This document shows positions 50,981-62,376 of a stretch of DNA of 64,000 bases, in pieces; the stretch's first letter is position 1, and every line of letters starts with the position of its first letter. The translations under genes and the position numbers were made by a program. The notes below the pieces were generated by a model. The model did not search any database, had not been told where the DNA came from, and saw only the letters and a program-made list of their open reading frames with translations. The stretch is from Luidia sarsii (lineage: Eukaryota; Echinodermata; Asteroidea; Paxillosida; Luidiidae), in assembly GCA_949987565.1 (NCBI GenBank), contig OX465105.1, forward strand, positions 22,946,653 through 23,010,652, read 5' to 3'.

Positions 50981-51171
50981 GTGACAAGGACAAAACAGAT
51001 ACATGTACACGAAGGCAGGGGGGAGAGAGTGAATAGGACACGGATGAGAAACAAAGGACAAAGAGTGAAGCTGGTAGGGAGCTTCACTCTTTGTCCTTTG
51101 TTTCTCATCCGTGTCCTATTCACTCTCTCCCCCCTGCCTTCGTGTACATGTATCTGTTTTGTCCTTGTCAC
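50981..51171. repeat. 191-bp near-perfect palindrome (92-bp arms, 7-bp loop)
   Basis: Arm 50981-51072 starts GTGACAAGGACAAAACAGAT. Arm 51080-51171 is its reverse complement with no mismatch seen. Loop GGTAGGG. It abuts, without gap, the CAAAGGCAGA end of a foldback-family copy at 50865-50980. Confidence 0.95.
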
Positions 51172-52034
51172 TCCACGTTTTATTTTGTAACACCCCAAAA
51201 CCTCTAAAAGTGGTTTATACCATGGAGTCGAAGGAATTCGAACGACCAGTGGATCAAAGGGACAAACTCCCACACCGCTGCAGTCAAACAATAGACTGGT
51301 AGTTGATGAGAAAAAAACCGCAGACAGGCCTCGATGGCATTATTTGGTTACGCAAGGTCGCCGAACAAACTGACCCGCATGGAATGCTAGGTATTTATGT
51401 GCAGTTCAAAGGGGGGAAAATGTCAAAACGCTATCTTTTCTCCGCTCTAAAAATAAAATGGACGTCACCGGACGGTATCTTGCACGAACATTCAGACAAT
51501 TTGTCCTTCAAACACTAGACAAACATTTTGCTCTTAGGAACTTTCTGAAAGCTTTCAAATTAATGTATACTTCCTTTGTTTCTTTGACCAGCACTTCCCT
51601 TGACGGGAAGAGATGATGTGATTTCATTACTCCAGTAAGGCGAAGCGCGGCGTGGCAGTCTGTGCACAAAGGCCTTAATTGCGGTCGCACATCTGAATGG
51701 GATTCGGCGGTCCGTTCAAACTCCTTCCTTATTATAGCTCCATGTTATACATGGCGGTAGAAACTACCGTCCAAGTATTTAGAATTGCGATATGTTCGGC
51801 AAGCACGCCTTATTTAGATCAGTAGCTGGTACAGTTCAAAATGATACTTTCCTCTTAATTGGCAGCGCGGTAGAAAAGGATTCAACAACATATAATTTGA
51901 GGACGTATAGGCCTATGCCTATTCATTGTTGATATTTTTGCATTAAAGGGGAATGAAACCCAGAGAATTTTTTTTGGCAATTTTTGAGTGAAATGTTTGA
52001 TATGTTTTAATACCAGAAATCCATTTTGTCTTTG

Positions 52035-52735
52035 CTTGAATATTTCCCTACTCCTTGTCTTTCCCTCAATTTGATCCCACCCATCTACCAGCTTTCCTCC
52101 TATGATCACTTCTACTGCATGTCCTTCCCTTTGATCTCTCCCTGTCGACCAGCTTACTTCTAATCCCTTCCCTGCTGCTTGCATTCCCCTTTCTCTCACC
52201 CTGGTCGGTCTACCGGCTTTCCTCCTTTGATCTCACCCTAGTCTGTCGACCAGCTTACTTGTTATCCCTTCCCTGCTGCTTGCTTTTCCCTTTATCTCAC
52301 CCTGGTCGGTCTACCGGGTTTCCTTCTTTGATATCGCCCTAGTTTGTCGACCAGCTTACTTGTAATCCCTTCCCTGCTGCTTGCTTTTCCCTTTATCTCA
52401 CTCTGGTCGGTCTACCGGCTTTCCTCCTTTGATCTCACCCTAGTCTGTCGACCAGCTCACTTGTAATCCCTTCCCTGCTGCTTGCTTTTCCCTTTATCTC
52501 ACCCTGGCCGGTCTACCGGCTTTCGTCCTTTGATCTCACCCTAGTCTGTCGACCAGCTTACTTGTAATCCCTTCCCTGCTGCTTGCTTTTCCCTTTATCT
52601 CACTATGGTCGGTCTACCGGCTTTCCTCCTTTGATCTTACCCTAGTCTGTCGACTAGCTTACTTCAAATCCCTTCCATGCTGCTTGCTTTCCCCTTTATC
52701 TCACCCTGGTCTAGCAATCAGCTTTCCTCCTTTGT
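52035..52735. repeat. 101-bp tandem repeat, about 6-7 copies
   Basis: CTGGTCGGTCTACCGG recurs at about 52201, 52302, 52403, 52504 and 52605, a 101-bp period. The unit also holds GTCGACCAGCTTACTTGT and CCTTCCCTGCTGCTTGC, and degenerates at both ends. Pyrimidine-rich on this strand. Confidence 0.92.
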
Positions 52736-53359
52736 CCATTCTCTGCCATTTATACTACTTTCCTATCCCGTTTGATTCCGTTATTGTCAATCTGTCTTGG
52801 TTCTCCTGCTGGCATTGAAACACCCAGCCCCTCTAAATATCAGAGCCTTGTCTGAAACTACCAAAATCGGAAGGTAATGAAAGAGTCTGATAAAAAGTCT
52901 CATTTGTATTGGAAGGTTTTATTTCTCAGTTAAATATAATAAATTTCACACAAACCAACGTCAAGCATTTAATTGAATCTTGATAAATCACTGTTAGGGA
53001 AGGGCAGTTAATTCCCCACACTATGGGTGGAGGATGAGAACTGATATTGAGTATACAGTAACATCAGTAATGGGAAATAATTATGTCAAATAGTCAAACT
53101 TGAGTTAGGCTAAACTCTTTGAAAAAGAATGAAACCCACAATGAAATTGGTGTAATTTTCTCTGAAAAAAGTTCAACAAATTCACATTATGAACCTGTGA
53201 TGATAATAATCAAACTTTTATAATAGAACAGAACTTTTCTTTCTCAAGAATTCCACAATGCAGAGTGATTGTTCATAAAACATTCAGGTTTCTCTGTGCA
53301 TATCAGGCCTGCCAATTAATATATCATAAATTCAACTGCACACTTAAAAAAAACATCCC

Positions 53360-56300
53360 TTAAGGGAAGTGAAAATCTTGTGGAGAGAAGTAACAGATGA
53401 GTCGTGATGTTTCCTTGCTCGTAGCTAGTGGTTTGAATAGGTTTGTTTTTTCAATCACCGTAAACGTATCTGTATTCACACTGACCATGCACAATGGAAC
53501 CTCTCTGGTATATCATGCATATCTTATTGCCCGATTCCTGCATACATTCATCCAAGCTGTACACTTGGACATACTATCCCCAACTCTTCCATAAACTCTA
53601 TTTTCGTGACAACTTGGGAAAGTAGTATCTGGTGTTGGAAGGATCGGCAGACATTCTGGGGCCAATTTCACGGAGCCGCTTAAGCGCCAAAATTTGCTGA
53701 GGCTTGAAGAAAAGGTCTTATTCTCTTTATTTTCTTGAGGGTGTCTGGCAATAAGTGCCATCTGGTTCATTCTCTTCTCTTTCTCACTTGTACACAGTAC
53801 TCAGTCATAGCTGAGTCAGTTTCCTTCTTTTTGGGACGTTGTCCAATTTGTGTGATGTGAACACGAACGGGTGTCAGTCAACTCGGTCCGTGACCAACTC
53901 GGTCCGTGACCAACTCGGTCCGTGACCAACTCGGTCCGTGACCAACTTCGGTCCGTGACCAACTCGGTCCATGACCAACTCGGTCCCTCTGGGAAAATGC
54001 AGCAAACCAATCACGAGGTTGGTCACGGACCGAGTTGGTCACGGACCAAGTTGACTGGGACCGAGTTGGTTACGGACCGAGTTGACGTGAAACCACACGA
54101 ACAGGCCCAAGGAGACTGCAGTCAGCCATGACAGCTTTGCCAGTCTACTATCCCCTTGATGAATTTGTGTTCCATTCTTGAAATTAATGGTTGGCAATCT
54201 TGTCTTTAGCCGAGGGCAAATTTTCGTGCCTAGCAGGTTTTCGATCTTCAGTGGCTCTACGAAATTGGATCCCGGTGACCTTGTCTCACGTCAAACCACA
54301 AGATGCTCAGGAGGAGGAGGAGGTTGGCTGTCAGTGAATTCCTGTAGTGATAAGAATGAACAAGATGAACTTAAGGAAGAATTCTCCACTTGAGTATGAC
54401 CCCCCCAAAATGCTACATTACCCAGCATTTCACAAGTCTTCAAGCATGGGTGATGAAGTCCTCACTGCTTAGTTAGTGAAATGTAATATAGAAGGGTTTG
54501 CGGTGACACCATGTATAGGAGGTGTGGTTCTGAAAAGAAGTGGTAACTAAACATTCCGGTCAGTATGCTCTGGCCGTCATCAGGAGAATGCCTTGGACTC
54601 GGTGGTGGATCAGCTTATATGTCGGTGATCGGCGAGGCGTGAAATGTACACATGGTTTAAATTGAGCTGTGGCCTTGTGGCCAAATGACAGTTGAAGTTG
54701 TCTCGGGCCAGTTGTAGGCCAGGCCCTGCCTGGTGCGCGTGTTTCTGTGTCAGAAATTCTGGGGGTTTCCTTTTTCATGGAGCAGGGTAGCGCATGGAGC
54801 CGATGCCTGCCAGGAAGACGGTTGAGTTGCTTCTTACCTTGCGACATCTTGCACTGTTTGAGCGCCTCGTTGAAGCCTTCGCACAGGCTGATGTCGTTCT
54901 GGCCCTGGGCGCAGTTCAGGAACTGCTGCAGCTCGTAGCGGCACACACCGCCCTGCAGCTGGTCCTGCGGCTGCTGGTAGCTCTGCTGCTGCTGCTGGTA
55001 GGGCTGCTGCTGGTAGGGCTGCTGCTGCTCTTGGTAAGTGACGTCCGGCTGCTGCTGTTGCTGCTGCTGGCCATGGCCCCCAGTTATGGCAGCTCCGAGC
55101 ACGTGACCCTGGAGTAGATCAAGAGACATTCCTGTCATCTGTCAATTAATGATTTTAGGTACGCCACTTTCTCCATGCCCTTGCCCCCTGTACGGGTGAT
55201 TTTGAATTTTAGGAATTCACTGAAGAATCACAAACTGCAAATACATTTCTGTGATACAGATTTTTTGATTTTAGATAAACATAGAATAGTGCATCAGCGT
55301 AATATTAAAAAGTAAAAAAATCCCCCAAATGATCATCATTATACTTATCTCACAAGCTAAGAGTAAGAGGGCCAGTGGCCGATTTTATCAAACGCATCGT
55401 AACTTACGATCACTCGTAAGACGCTGAGTGATGCAGGGATTCCATACGGCCTGTCTCAACTTACGACGGGCTATCCATCATCAGCCAAGTTACGATGCAT
55501 CATTTCTGAAATTGTCACCTGATGTTTCAATCCTAGCCGGAACCTTTTCTCATTCTCTCTTCTCAATTCTCAGGAATTTGAACAATGGTCACAGACACAG
55601 GTCTATAGATATGCATTGCAACTTGCAAGTGGTAACCAGTATCAGTGCGTCCCTAGTATTATTACCACTGTGGATCCAATGGCAACACCTCCGGCAGTGG
55701 CAGCCATCTGGCCCATCAGTCCAGGGCCTCTAGAGGGCGCCGCCATTGCACTTGGCTGAGGCTGGACCGGGACTGGTGCTCGCTGGGCCCTCGGGGCTGG
55801 TGGCGCAGCGACAGTCCTTGGTGGCGCTGGGGCTGGGGCGGTCCTGCAAAAGACACACACATTATTGTGATTTGTGGCAGTCAGGATGTGAATTGTGATT
55901 CAATGAGAGTTTGCCTGACTTGATCGTGTACTTAACACTACAAGCTCGTTGTTTTGCCTGTTTACCTGGTGATTTTGCATTTGTGAGCACTATTAATTTT
56001 GTATAATTGAGAACAAGATCAAAGCAACAGTTATAAAAATAAAAGTTTTTTCATAAATGCACTGCACTAACTAGTTGCGGTAACCGTAACCCTCATCCTC
56101 CCGAGGGTCAAGACCTGAGGGAGGATGAGGGTTAGGGTTACTGCAACCTTATGCCGCAACTATGCACTAAGATTAAAGAAGCCCCTTTCTGAATTTTGGA
56201 CGTTAGTCGCAATACAATGCATTGGTTGTGCTTGAAATCACTGCTTATTAAAAATGCAGTGGCTGTTGTTACGGCAGTCGTCCGTGTGGTTCCCTGACTT

Positions 56301-56910
56301 TACAGTATTAACACGATGTTTAGCTCTTGGAACCAGACTATCAGGTAATAGACTGGTTCAACCAGCCTGCAATGCTGACGAAATACAATCAAGTCAGGGA
56401 ACCACACGGACTGCCGTAACAACACTCAACAGCTACTGCGTATTAAAAAACAAACCCTCCGATTTTGTTTCTATACCAAAGGCATGCTGCATGTCGGCAT
56501 GAAGAGCCACTTAATGACTTAATCATGAAAATAATGATGAGTTACATCATCCTCACTCATCTTTTCTGGCGGGGGGGGGGGGGCGGGGTGACCGTCACTG
56601 CGTCAGTAGAGTCGGCTTGAATTCACCTTAAATTTTAAGCTGCAATTTGTCTCCACAATTCGCACCCAGTTTAAAAGACATTCATTGACTTGTTTAAATT
56701 TTCCCAGTTGAGCCAGTTATCCCTAAAAAACCGAATCCGTACTCCGTTGCCTTCACTCAGCGATGTGTAACGCGATACCGGCGTTACATCATGCAATGCA
56801 GGATTTATATTTTTCTTCAGTGGGGAGAGATCGACTTATTTTATTTCCACAAATAGTACCTACCTGACGGGCGAAAATGACCGCCCACGACTTCTTCCAC
56901 CACGAGGCAT
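53360..56910 (-). CDS. CHCHD2: CHCHD2-like twin-CX9C mitochondrial protein
   Basis: Small mitochondrial intermembrane-space protein that supports respiration and also acts as a nuclear stress regulator in mammals. Exons on -: 56910-56864 ([15 protein letters not shown]), 55843-55666 (P/A-rich, then [17 protein letters not shown]), 55108-54838. The conserved glycine-rich segment [11 protein letters not shown] follows directly. The CHCH domain shows [11 protein letters not shown] and [11 protein letters not shown], both CX9C. The linker is unusually Q-rich (QQQQQQQ and PYQQ repeats). A donor GTAAGA follows MSQ at 54837. The last exon is uncertain; a phase-compatible acceptor before 53376 would add DFHFP and a TAA at 53362-53360. 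Length ~170 aa against 151 in human, because of the linker. Confidence 0.9.
53878..54086. repeat. 16-bp minisatellite in head-to-head inverted arrangement
   Basis: GGTCCGTGACCAACTC repeats six or seven times to ~53990. After a ~20-bp unique stretch the reverse complement (GTTGGTCACGGACC) repeats three to four times to 54086. The transcript could fold into a long hairpin. It lies in the 3' part of CHCHD2 (probable last intron). Confidence 0.9.
55380..55515. mobile_element. MITE-like element, CATCGTAACTTACGAT family
   Basis: Starts ATCAAACGCATCGTAACTTACGAT and ends near AAGTTACGATGCATC, inverted. Sister copies are at about 14290-14425 (PRPF8 intron) and 28425-28555, sharing GAGCGATGCACRGAAACCA. 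No ORF. Located in CHCHD2 intron 2. Confidence 0.7.
56085..56160. repeat. Palindrome AGTTGCGGTAACCGTAACCCTCATCCTC, CHCHD2 intron 1
   Basis: The arms TAACCCTCATCCTCC and GGAGGATGAGGGTTA, extended by GTTGCGG and CCGCAAC parts, face each other around GAGGGTCAAGACCTG. Foldback-type insertion. Confidence 0.75.
56255..56440. mobile_element. MITE (hAT-like) with 9-bp target duplication, CHCHD2 intron 1
   Basis: The inverted ends share GTTGTTACGGCAGTC and CCGTGTGGTTCCCTGACTT with a 3-bp offset. Direct repeats TATTAAAAA flank the element at 56246-56254 and 56441-56449. 186 bp, no coding capacity. The superfamily call is tentative. Confidence 0.75.
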
Positions 56911-58009
56911 AATGGCAATAGTAATATTATTAGTATGCTTGCTGCTGCAAACGTTTATTCTGTACAAATATCCAGTAAATATCTGCGAATCGGTGCTGCT
57001 CTTTACGTTGCGCACGCGTTTCTCGAACAATCGAGCGGCTCGATATTATGACCTTTCACAGTTGACCTTTAACCTACGTCGACGAGAGTTTGCCGTTCTT
57101 TTTCCAGAGGGTTGCTTATGAACCATAGCTCTACCATAGAGTTTATATAAAAACTGTAACTCTATGAGCACTACAAAATTTATTATTTTTCAAGGTTTTC
57201 GTCAAAAATATTCTGCTTTGAAGCAAAGTTGGTAGTGCAATTATTTTTTTGATTTCTGCTTCTGCATCCAAAAGGATTATGTAGTTGTTTGCAGAACTTA
57301 TATAACCATGGAGGAATGATACAGCGTAGTTTAGGGCCTGACGTTTTCATTCTTTGAGAAAGGTCCTGGTAGGACAAAAAATCAGGCCATTCCAGCCACA
57401 AAATATTGAGTCTGAGCCCAAGTCTGCTACACATCCCCGTGAGTCATCCAGGTCCAAGTCAGCCGCAAAGATAGTCTCATTTTAGTTTTCCTGAATCACT
57501 TTTCACTAGAAATAGGCCAATTCATAGTACCAGTATACAAGATGAAATGGTCAAGTTAACCTTCGAGAGGAAATCTTTGTCATCATTTGATCACCTTAGC
57601 TACACCCCAATTCAAGTCGAGTCAAGTCCAAGTTTGAGTGCGTATTGGGAGTCATTTGGTATCGTAACTTTGTTTGGAGTCCATGTTATGGAGAATCACT
57701 CTCAAGTCCATGTCACAGGTCATGACGCATGAACACGTCTGGTCATACTGAGCATGATTGAATCTTCTCGCTAGAGTTTCAGTATATTACCGTATCTGTT
57801 CTCTGGGTTTTACCCCATGGTCGCTCACCATGGAATGACAGTCCTGAGTGAGCTTATTTTGTTTTCTCTGACAAGACAAATTCAAAGATGACATCAATTA
57901 AAAAAATGAGGAAACTACTCCAAAATTACAAGTCATGATATCACTTTTATTTATATCACCGGATAATCAATGAATAAATAAGGCATGGTGGGTGAAACAA
58001 TATAGGAAG

Positions 58010-58105
58010 GTTTGTGGTGACACCATGTATAAGGTCTCTTAAAGAAGAGGTGTGGTTCTGAAAAGAACCTGAGTGGTAACTTGATGGATAATCAATGCTT
58101 TGATG
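58010..58105. repeat. Dispersed GGTGACACCATGTA..GTGGTTCTGAAAAGAA repeat
   Basis: A pair of motifs ~40 bp apart that recurs at about 54490-54560 and in altered or inverted form at 4170-4260, 8650-8735, 22430-22660, 24310-24445 and 60045-60115. Likely a degenerate SINE or MITE family. Confidence 0.6.
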
Positions 58106-58356
58106 GTTAAGTCCAAATTAACAAAGTCAAGCAAATTCATGAAAAACTGACTGGCAACTTTTGAACAATGTTTTTACTGCACCGGGATTCAAACCTGAGA
58201 CCTTTGGTCAAAGATGTAGAAGGCATGGGGTTTGGAACCTTTCTCAAAGGCAGTTTTTGGTCAAAGGAAAAAGGTTCCCATAAAAAAATGGATAAAGAGT
58301 CGAATAGCTTTAAAAATGTAATAACTTAAAGTTGAATATCATTGAAGTGAGGTTGT

Positions 58357-61300
58357 TTAATCTCCAGCAGGGATGTCTTCTGTCTCCATGTCCTCGTCTT
58401 CGGCGTCGCCTCCGGGAAGTGTCCGGGAGATGATGTCAAGCAATTGCTCAATCTCCTCCTCCGTCAGCCTCTCCTCACTCTCCTCGATCATCTGCAAGGG
58501 AACGACATGCGTGCGTGTGAGCGCACCTCCACACAACCACGAATGTCAAATTCTTGGCGAGATCTCCAAACGTATAGAGCGCCCGATGTTTCTGACCCAA
58601 GCGGGTACCCAAAACTCCACCTGCTTGAAATTGGACTATCTGTTCGGTCTGTTCTGTTCAGCCTATTTCGGTCCACTGCTGGACGAAGGCCTCTTCACCA
58701 ATTCTCCAAGCTAGTCCATCTTCAGACAGTTGTTTCCACTTTATGCCACCATGTTCCCTGATTTCATCTCGCCACCTTCTATATTGCAATCCTCTTCCCC
58801 TTACATGTGACCTTGGTGTCCAGTCTCTTATTCTGTCAGTCCATCTTTTGTCGTGTCTCCTAGCGAGGTGCCCTGCCCATCTCCATTTCTTGGTTTTTGA
58901 TCTCCTTGATAATATCTTGAATTGGACTGTCACTCATGTATAAAGAATAGAACTATGAGGTTCTTGTGTGTAGGTGGGTATCTATAGTGCCTTGTGGAGA
59001 CCTAGGACAATAGGTTGAATAGCCAGGGAAAGTCTAAAGATGTATGGGTCATTGGGTCTCCACAAGGATTTCAAGAAACTGGTATTTGGAAATAACTCAA
59101 AAAGGATAATTTTTTATGGGTAAGAATCTGACACAAATTGAAGTGTTTTATATATATCTCCGGTCTTCCTGAGTCTCTCTCTATCCTATACTTTCTTTAG
59201 CCCTCAACCTTGAGTGGCCTTTCAGCCTTGTTTTGGGCGATCTTAAATAGAAAAGAAAAAAAGAAAAAAAAGGGAAATATTGCTCAAATTTCTACCCAGG
59301 AAAGTGATTGTGGTCGAAATAGGAGCATTTTTAAAACATTGTTTCTCACTTCGTTGTGATAGTACACAAGAACACAGCCATGTCTCCACAAGGAAATAGA
59401 TTGGTGTTTGTGTGTGTGCATGGGCCTGGGTGGTTAATTGTCCAAATTGAGGGTCAATACACAAACTGTATGGATTGCTTACAAGCTGAATCTCTACAGC
59501 ACTGCTGGGTCTGTTGTTGATAAGTTGCAACCTCTCAGCTCTGCAGAAAGAACAAAGAAAATGAGAAAACACGTGGAACTGCTAACAGCAACATCTGCAT
59601 AAACCAACCCATAATTTAATGCCTATGTGGCAGAAAGACTTCCTGTAGTAATAAGTGTTTAGCAAAGAGAGATACAAACATGTTGCAAACTGCTTACTGA
59701 CTTAAAATGACCAAAATGCAAAATCTTCATGGAGGGCCTGGTAAGCCAATCCTAGCAGGTCCTTTCTCAAAGGCAGAAACGGTGTTTAAAAACTCAAAGA
59801 TTGTGATAATAGTGACACTGCACCGTTTCTTTCATTTACCGGTATACGTCAACAAACTCAAAATGGACCACTTACTTGGTGATGTTGAACTTCTCTACAG
59901 CCTTCATGAACTCTGTGATGCACTCTGTGTTCTGTTCCTTACAGGGAGTGTTCTCCAGGTACTTGGCAGTCTACAACACAACCAGACGACAAGCATTTTA
60001 CTTCACATTAACCACACTGCTATGGAGTTTGCTCAGTCGGAAAGTTTACAGTGACACCATGTACGTCATCTCTTTTGAGATGGAGCATGGCTCTGCGAAG
60101 AGATGGTTACTGAACGGTTTTTTGGGGAGCACGTTACTCAGATGCACTAGTCCGACTAACTTGGATCAGACAGGTCACCCTTTTTTCATCGAAATTTGAA
60201 ATTTCACCCGACCCTCCAAATTTCAAATTTCGATAAAAAATGGGTGACTTGTCTGGTCCAAGTTACTCAGACTAACTCAGCAGGTGTCCCCGCAAACTTT
60301 TCCCGTGTTGTGCTTCCACCATGCAAACCTTTCAATCTTATTGGTTCAGTTCCTTCATACAAGAGGGGCGGGGGATACTTTGGATTGTCTATCACCTCGT
60401 AGGAAATGGTGGCCAGGCTTTGCTGCGTCTTACTGGGCTTCTTCCGCTGGGAGCTCTGGGTCTGGAGCTCCGTCAGAAGAGAGTACACCTGGGAGTAACA
60501 AATAAAGGCAGAGGTAATCTACAGTGCACATAGATGGTTTCATAGAGCTGCTCAAGCAAGAATCTTTAATACTCAGAGAGGCCCATGATCGAGACTGAGA
60601 CAGTCACTGGACCATGAGGTACACAGTGTAGTCGTCCAGCATTTGCTCACCCTATTGTTATTAATGGACCGGTCCACTCTCTGAGTGTGTGTATGTGTGT
60701 ACACGATATACACATGTGGTGTTTGTGTGGGTGAGTCGCCAGTGACCTTTGACCTTTCCCATGTGTTACTTCGTAACTTAGCTTGACAACCATTCACTGT
60801 AAACATTAACACGAATAAAGAATGCTTCGTCCAACCTGACTGGAAACCTGTTTTGTGAATGGTGAATCATTTCGTTTGCCTAACTGGCAATTATCAGTTG
60901 TGTCTGAGGATTGACCAAGATCGCTTGACGCCACTTTAAAACAAGTACACTTGGAAAATACTGTACAGTGTACACAAATAAATAGCACTGTCAGCCAAAG
61001 ATTTAATTCTCTGCAACCAAACGTAGTGTATCACGTAGAATAATTAATAGTTGGTGATCCTGTTTAACCTGACAGACTACTGACTTGCATTACTTCAATA
61101 CTTGTGATTCAGACTCAAGTTAAACTCAAGTCCCACTTAAGTCTTTACCTCAAAATTGCTGAGCATGGCTGCATTGCCGTCCACACTGCATGAAAATTGA
61201 AAGGAAAAATAAAAAAAACCACCAATTGATGTTAATTGTTAATGTTATTTTTACTTGTTAAAACTTAAATGATTGTTAGTGTTGGCAGGCCGGTAAGATG

Positions 61301-61587
61301 TCCTTAAATTGGTCACTAAATCGGTAGCATGATGACTACCATGACATTTCCTTAACATGTCATTTAAGCTTGCTTTCAATTAAATTACCGGGTTTTTCAC
61401 AGCTAGTCTTGAAAAACAATAATGAATCTAGACAGGCCGATTTTGATTGAATGCATTGCATGTATTGTAACTCAGGCTCATTGAGTGACATTGTAAATGT
61501 AATTTGTAAGCACCGTCGAAATAGTTTCCCACCCAAGTTCCGCACAATGATACCTGGGGCTGTTTACATCACTACTTACACTTCCAT
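58357..61587 (-). CDS. CRCP: DNA-directed RNA polymerase III subunit RPC9 (CGRP receptor component homologue)
   Basis: Subunit of the Pol III stalk (RPC8-RPC9 pair), acting in the nucleus in initiation at 5S, tRNA and other small RNA genes. Exons on -: 61587-61580 (ATG GAA GT), 61185-61149, 60488-60396, 59970-59876, 59540-59483, 58491-58357 (TAA). Phases agree; 426 nt, 141 aa against 148 in human. Landmarks: AMLSNFEVYSLLTEL, TISYETAKYLENTPC, EFMKAVEKFNITKAERL, INNRPSSAVEIQL, EESEERLTEEEIEQLL and an acidic tail. The gene is tandem to CHCHD2 on the same strand, with ~1.4 kb between its stop and the CHCHD2 start. The first coding exon has only 8 coding nt. Confidence 0.96.
58658..58935 (-). mobile_element. 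3' end of an RTE-type LINE in CRCP intron 5
   Basis: On the - strand a ~90-codon frame reads WAGHLARRHDKRWTDRI, then RGRGLQYRRWRDEI and EEAFVQQWTEIG before a stop. These are the hallmark C-terminal words of RTE-clade endonuclease/reverse transcriptases. No RT palm is present. Same orientation as CRCP. Confidence 0.8.
60176..60262. repeat. Palindrome GGTCACCC..GAAATTTGAAATTT, CRCP intron 3
   Basis: Arms GTCACCCTTTTTTCATCGAA and TTCGATAAAAAATGGGTGAC are complementary except for small indels, around CACCCGACCCTCC. Foldback insertion in the intron 59971-60395. Confidence 0.8.
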
Positions 61588-61747
61588 TTTCTTGATTTAA
61601 GCGGCTGAATGTCACACGATATAAAGACAAATTTACACGATGCACATGCATGTCACTTGTGACAAGACGGCCGGCCGGCTTCCAATTTCTATTGCGCCCT
61701 CTCGTGACTTCATTGAAGCAAACAGTCAGTTAGGCTGGTTCCCGTCC

Positions 61748-61880
61748 GCGTATTATTTTTTTTCGTAGGAGGGTTAGGGCCAATTTTCATTAAAAAACAG
61801 AAATGGGCGTGTCGAAAATTACGACAGAAGAAGATTTTTATGACAATTGCCCCTAACCCTCCTACGAAAAAAAAAAACGC
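61748..61880. mobile_element. Foldback element flanked by TTCCCGTCC direct repeats
   Basis: Arms TTCGTAGGAGGGTTAGGG and CCCTAACCCTCCTACGAA extend into T/A runs and face each other across ~50 bp. TTCCCGTCC at 61739-61747 and 61881-61889 looks like a 9-bp target duplication. Lies ~160 bp upstream of the CRCP start codon. Confidence 0.75.
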
Positions 61881-61897
61881 TTCCCGTCCCCTACCTG

Positions 61898-62376
61898 GGC
61901 CCTTTTCCAAAACCTGGCTTAGGCTCAGGCTCCGGCTTTGTCTTTCTTTCTTTTGTCCGTTTTAAAGTACAAGGCTGAAAATGGGAGGCTTTTGGCTTCG
62001 TTTCAGAATGTAATACTGCGTTCGGAAAAAGAATCCAAAGCTTCCACTTCAACAAAGAACTCCAACCTGTGTTTTCAGCTTTCGGAAAACAGAGACCGTC
62101 GGAAGCCGGAGCCGAAGTCTGGAGACCAGGTAGGGGGCGGGAACCAGCCTAAGGCTCTTTTCCGGGAAGCTCCGGCTCCGGCTTCGTCTCGGTTATCCAA
62201 AAGCTGAAACACAGGTTGGAGTTCTTTGTTGAAGTTGAGGCTTTGGATTCTTTTTTTAAAGCGCAGTAAACAATCAAAAATGATACCAGAAGCTTCATGC
62301 CTTGTATTTGAAATGGATGAAAGAACTCGAGACGAAGCCGGAGCCTGAGCCTAAGCCGGGCTTTGGAAAAGGGCCT
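61898..62376. mobile_element. Nested foldback element with CTTAGGCTCAGGCTCCGGCTT ends
   Basis: The outer ends GGCCCTTTTCCAAA plus GGCTTAGGCTCAGGCTCCGG are inverted ~480 bp apart. Inside, CTTCAACAAAGAACTCCAAC (near 62047) and its complement (near 62220) form a second inverted pair. A third GGCTCCGGCTTCGTC copy sits at ~62168, suggesting an insertion of the element into itself. Confidence 0.75.

Larger units (their letters stand above)
44900..53300. other. Intergenic region between convergent genes
   Basis: Between the nuclear receptor (+) and CHCHD2 (-). Contains MITEs (47049, 48931), palindromes (49984, 50981), minisatellites (49757, 52035), SINE scraps and a TTAGGG-type stretch (48715-48740). 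I see no supported protein-coding exon; short frames such as 45119-45340 are unrecognised. Confidence 0.5.

Noticed and set aside
51000..51290. Mirror-image open frames (HVHEGRGERVNRTRMRNKGQ on both strands)
   Set aside because: Produced by the 191-bp palindrome; no independent coding evidence.
53397..53594. 65-codon + strand frame near the CHCHD2 3' end
   Set aside because: Unrecognised and opposite to the likely CHCHD2 terminal exon; no start or splice support.
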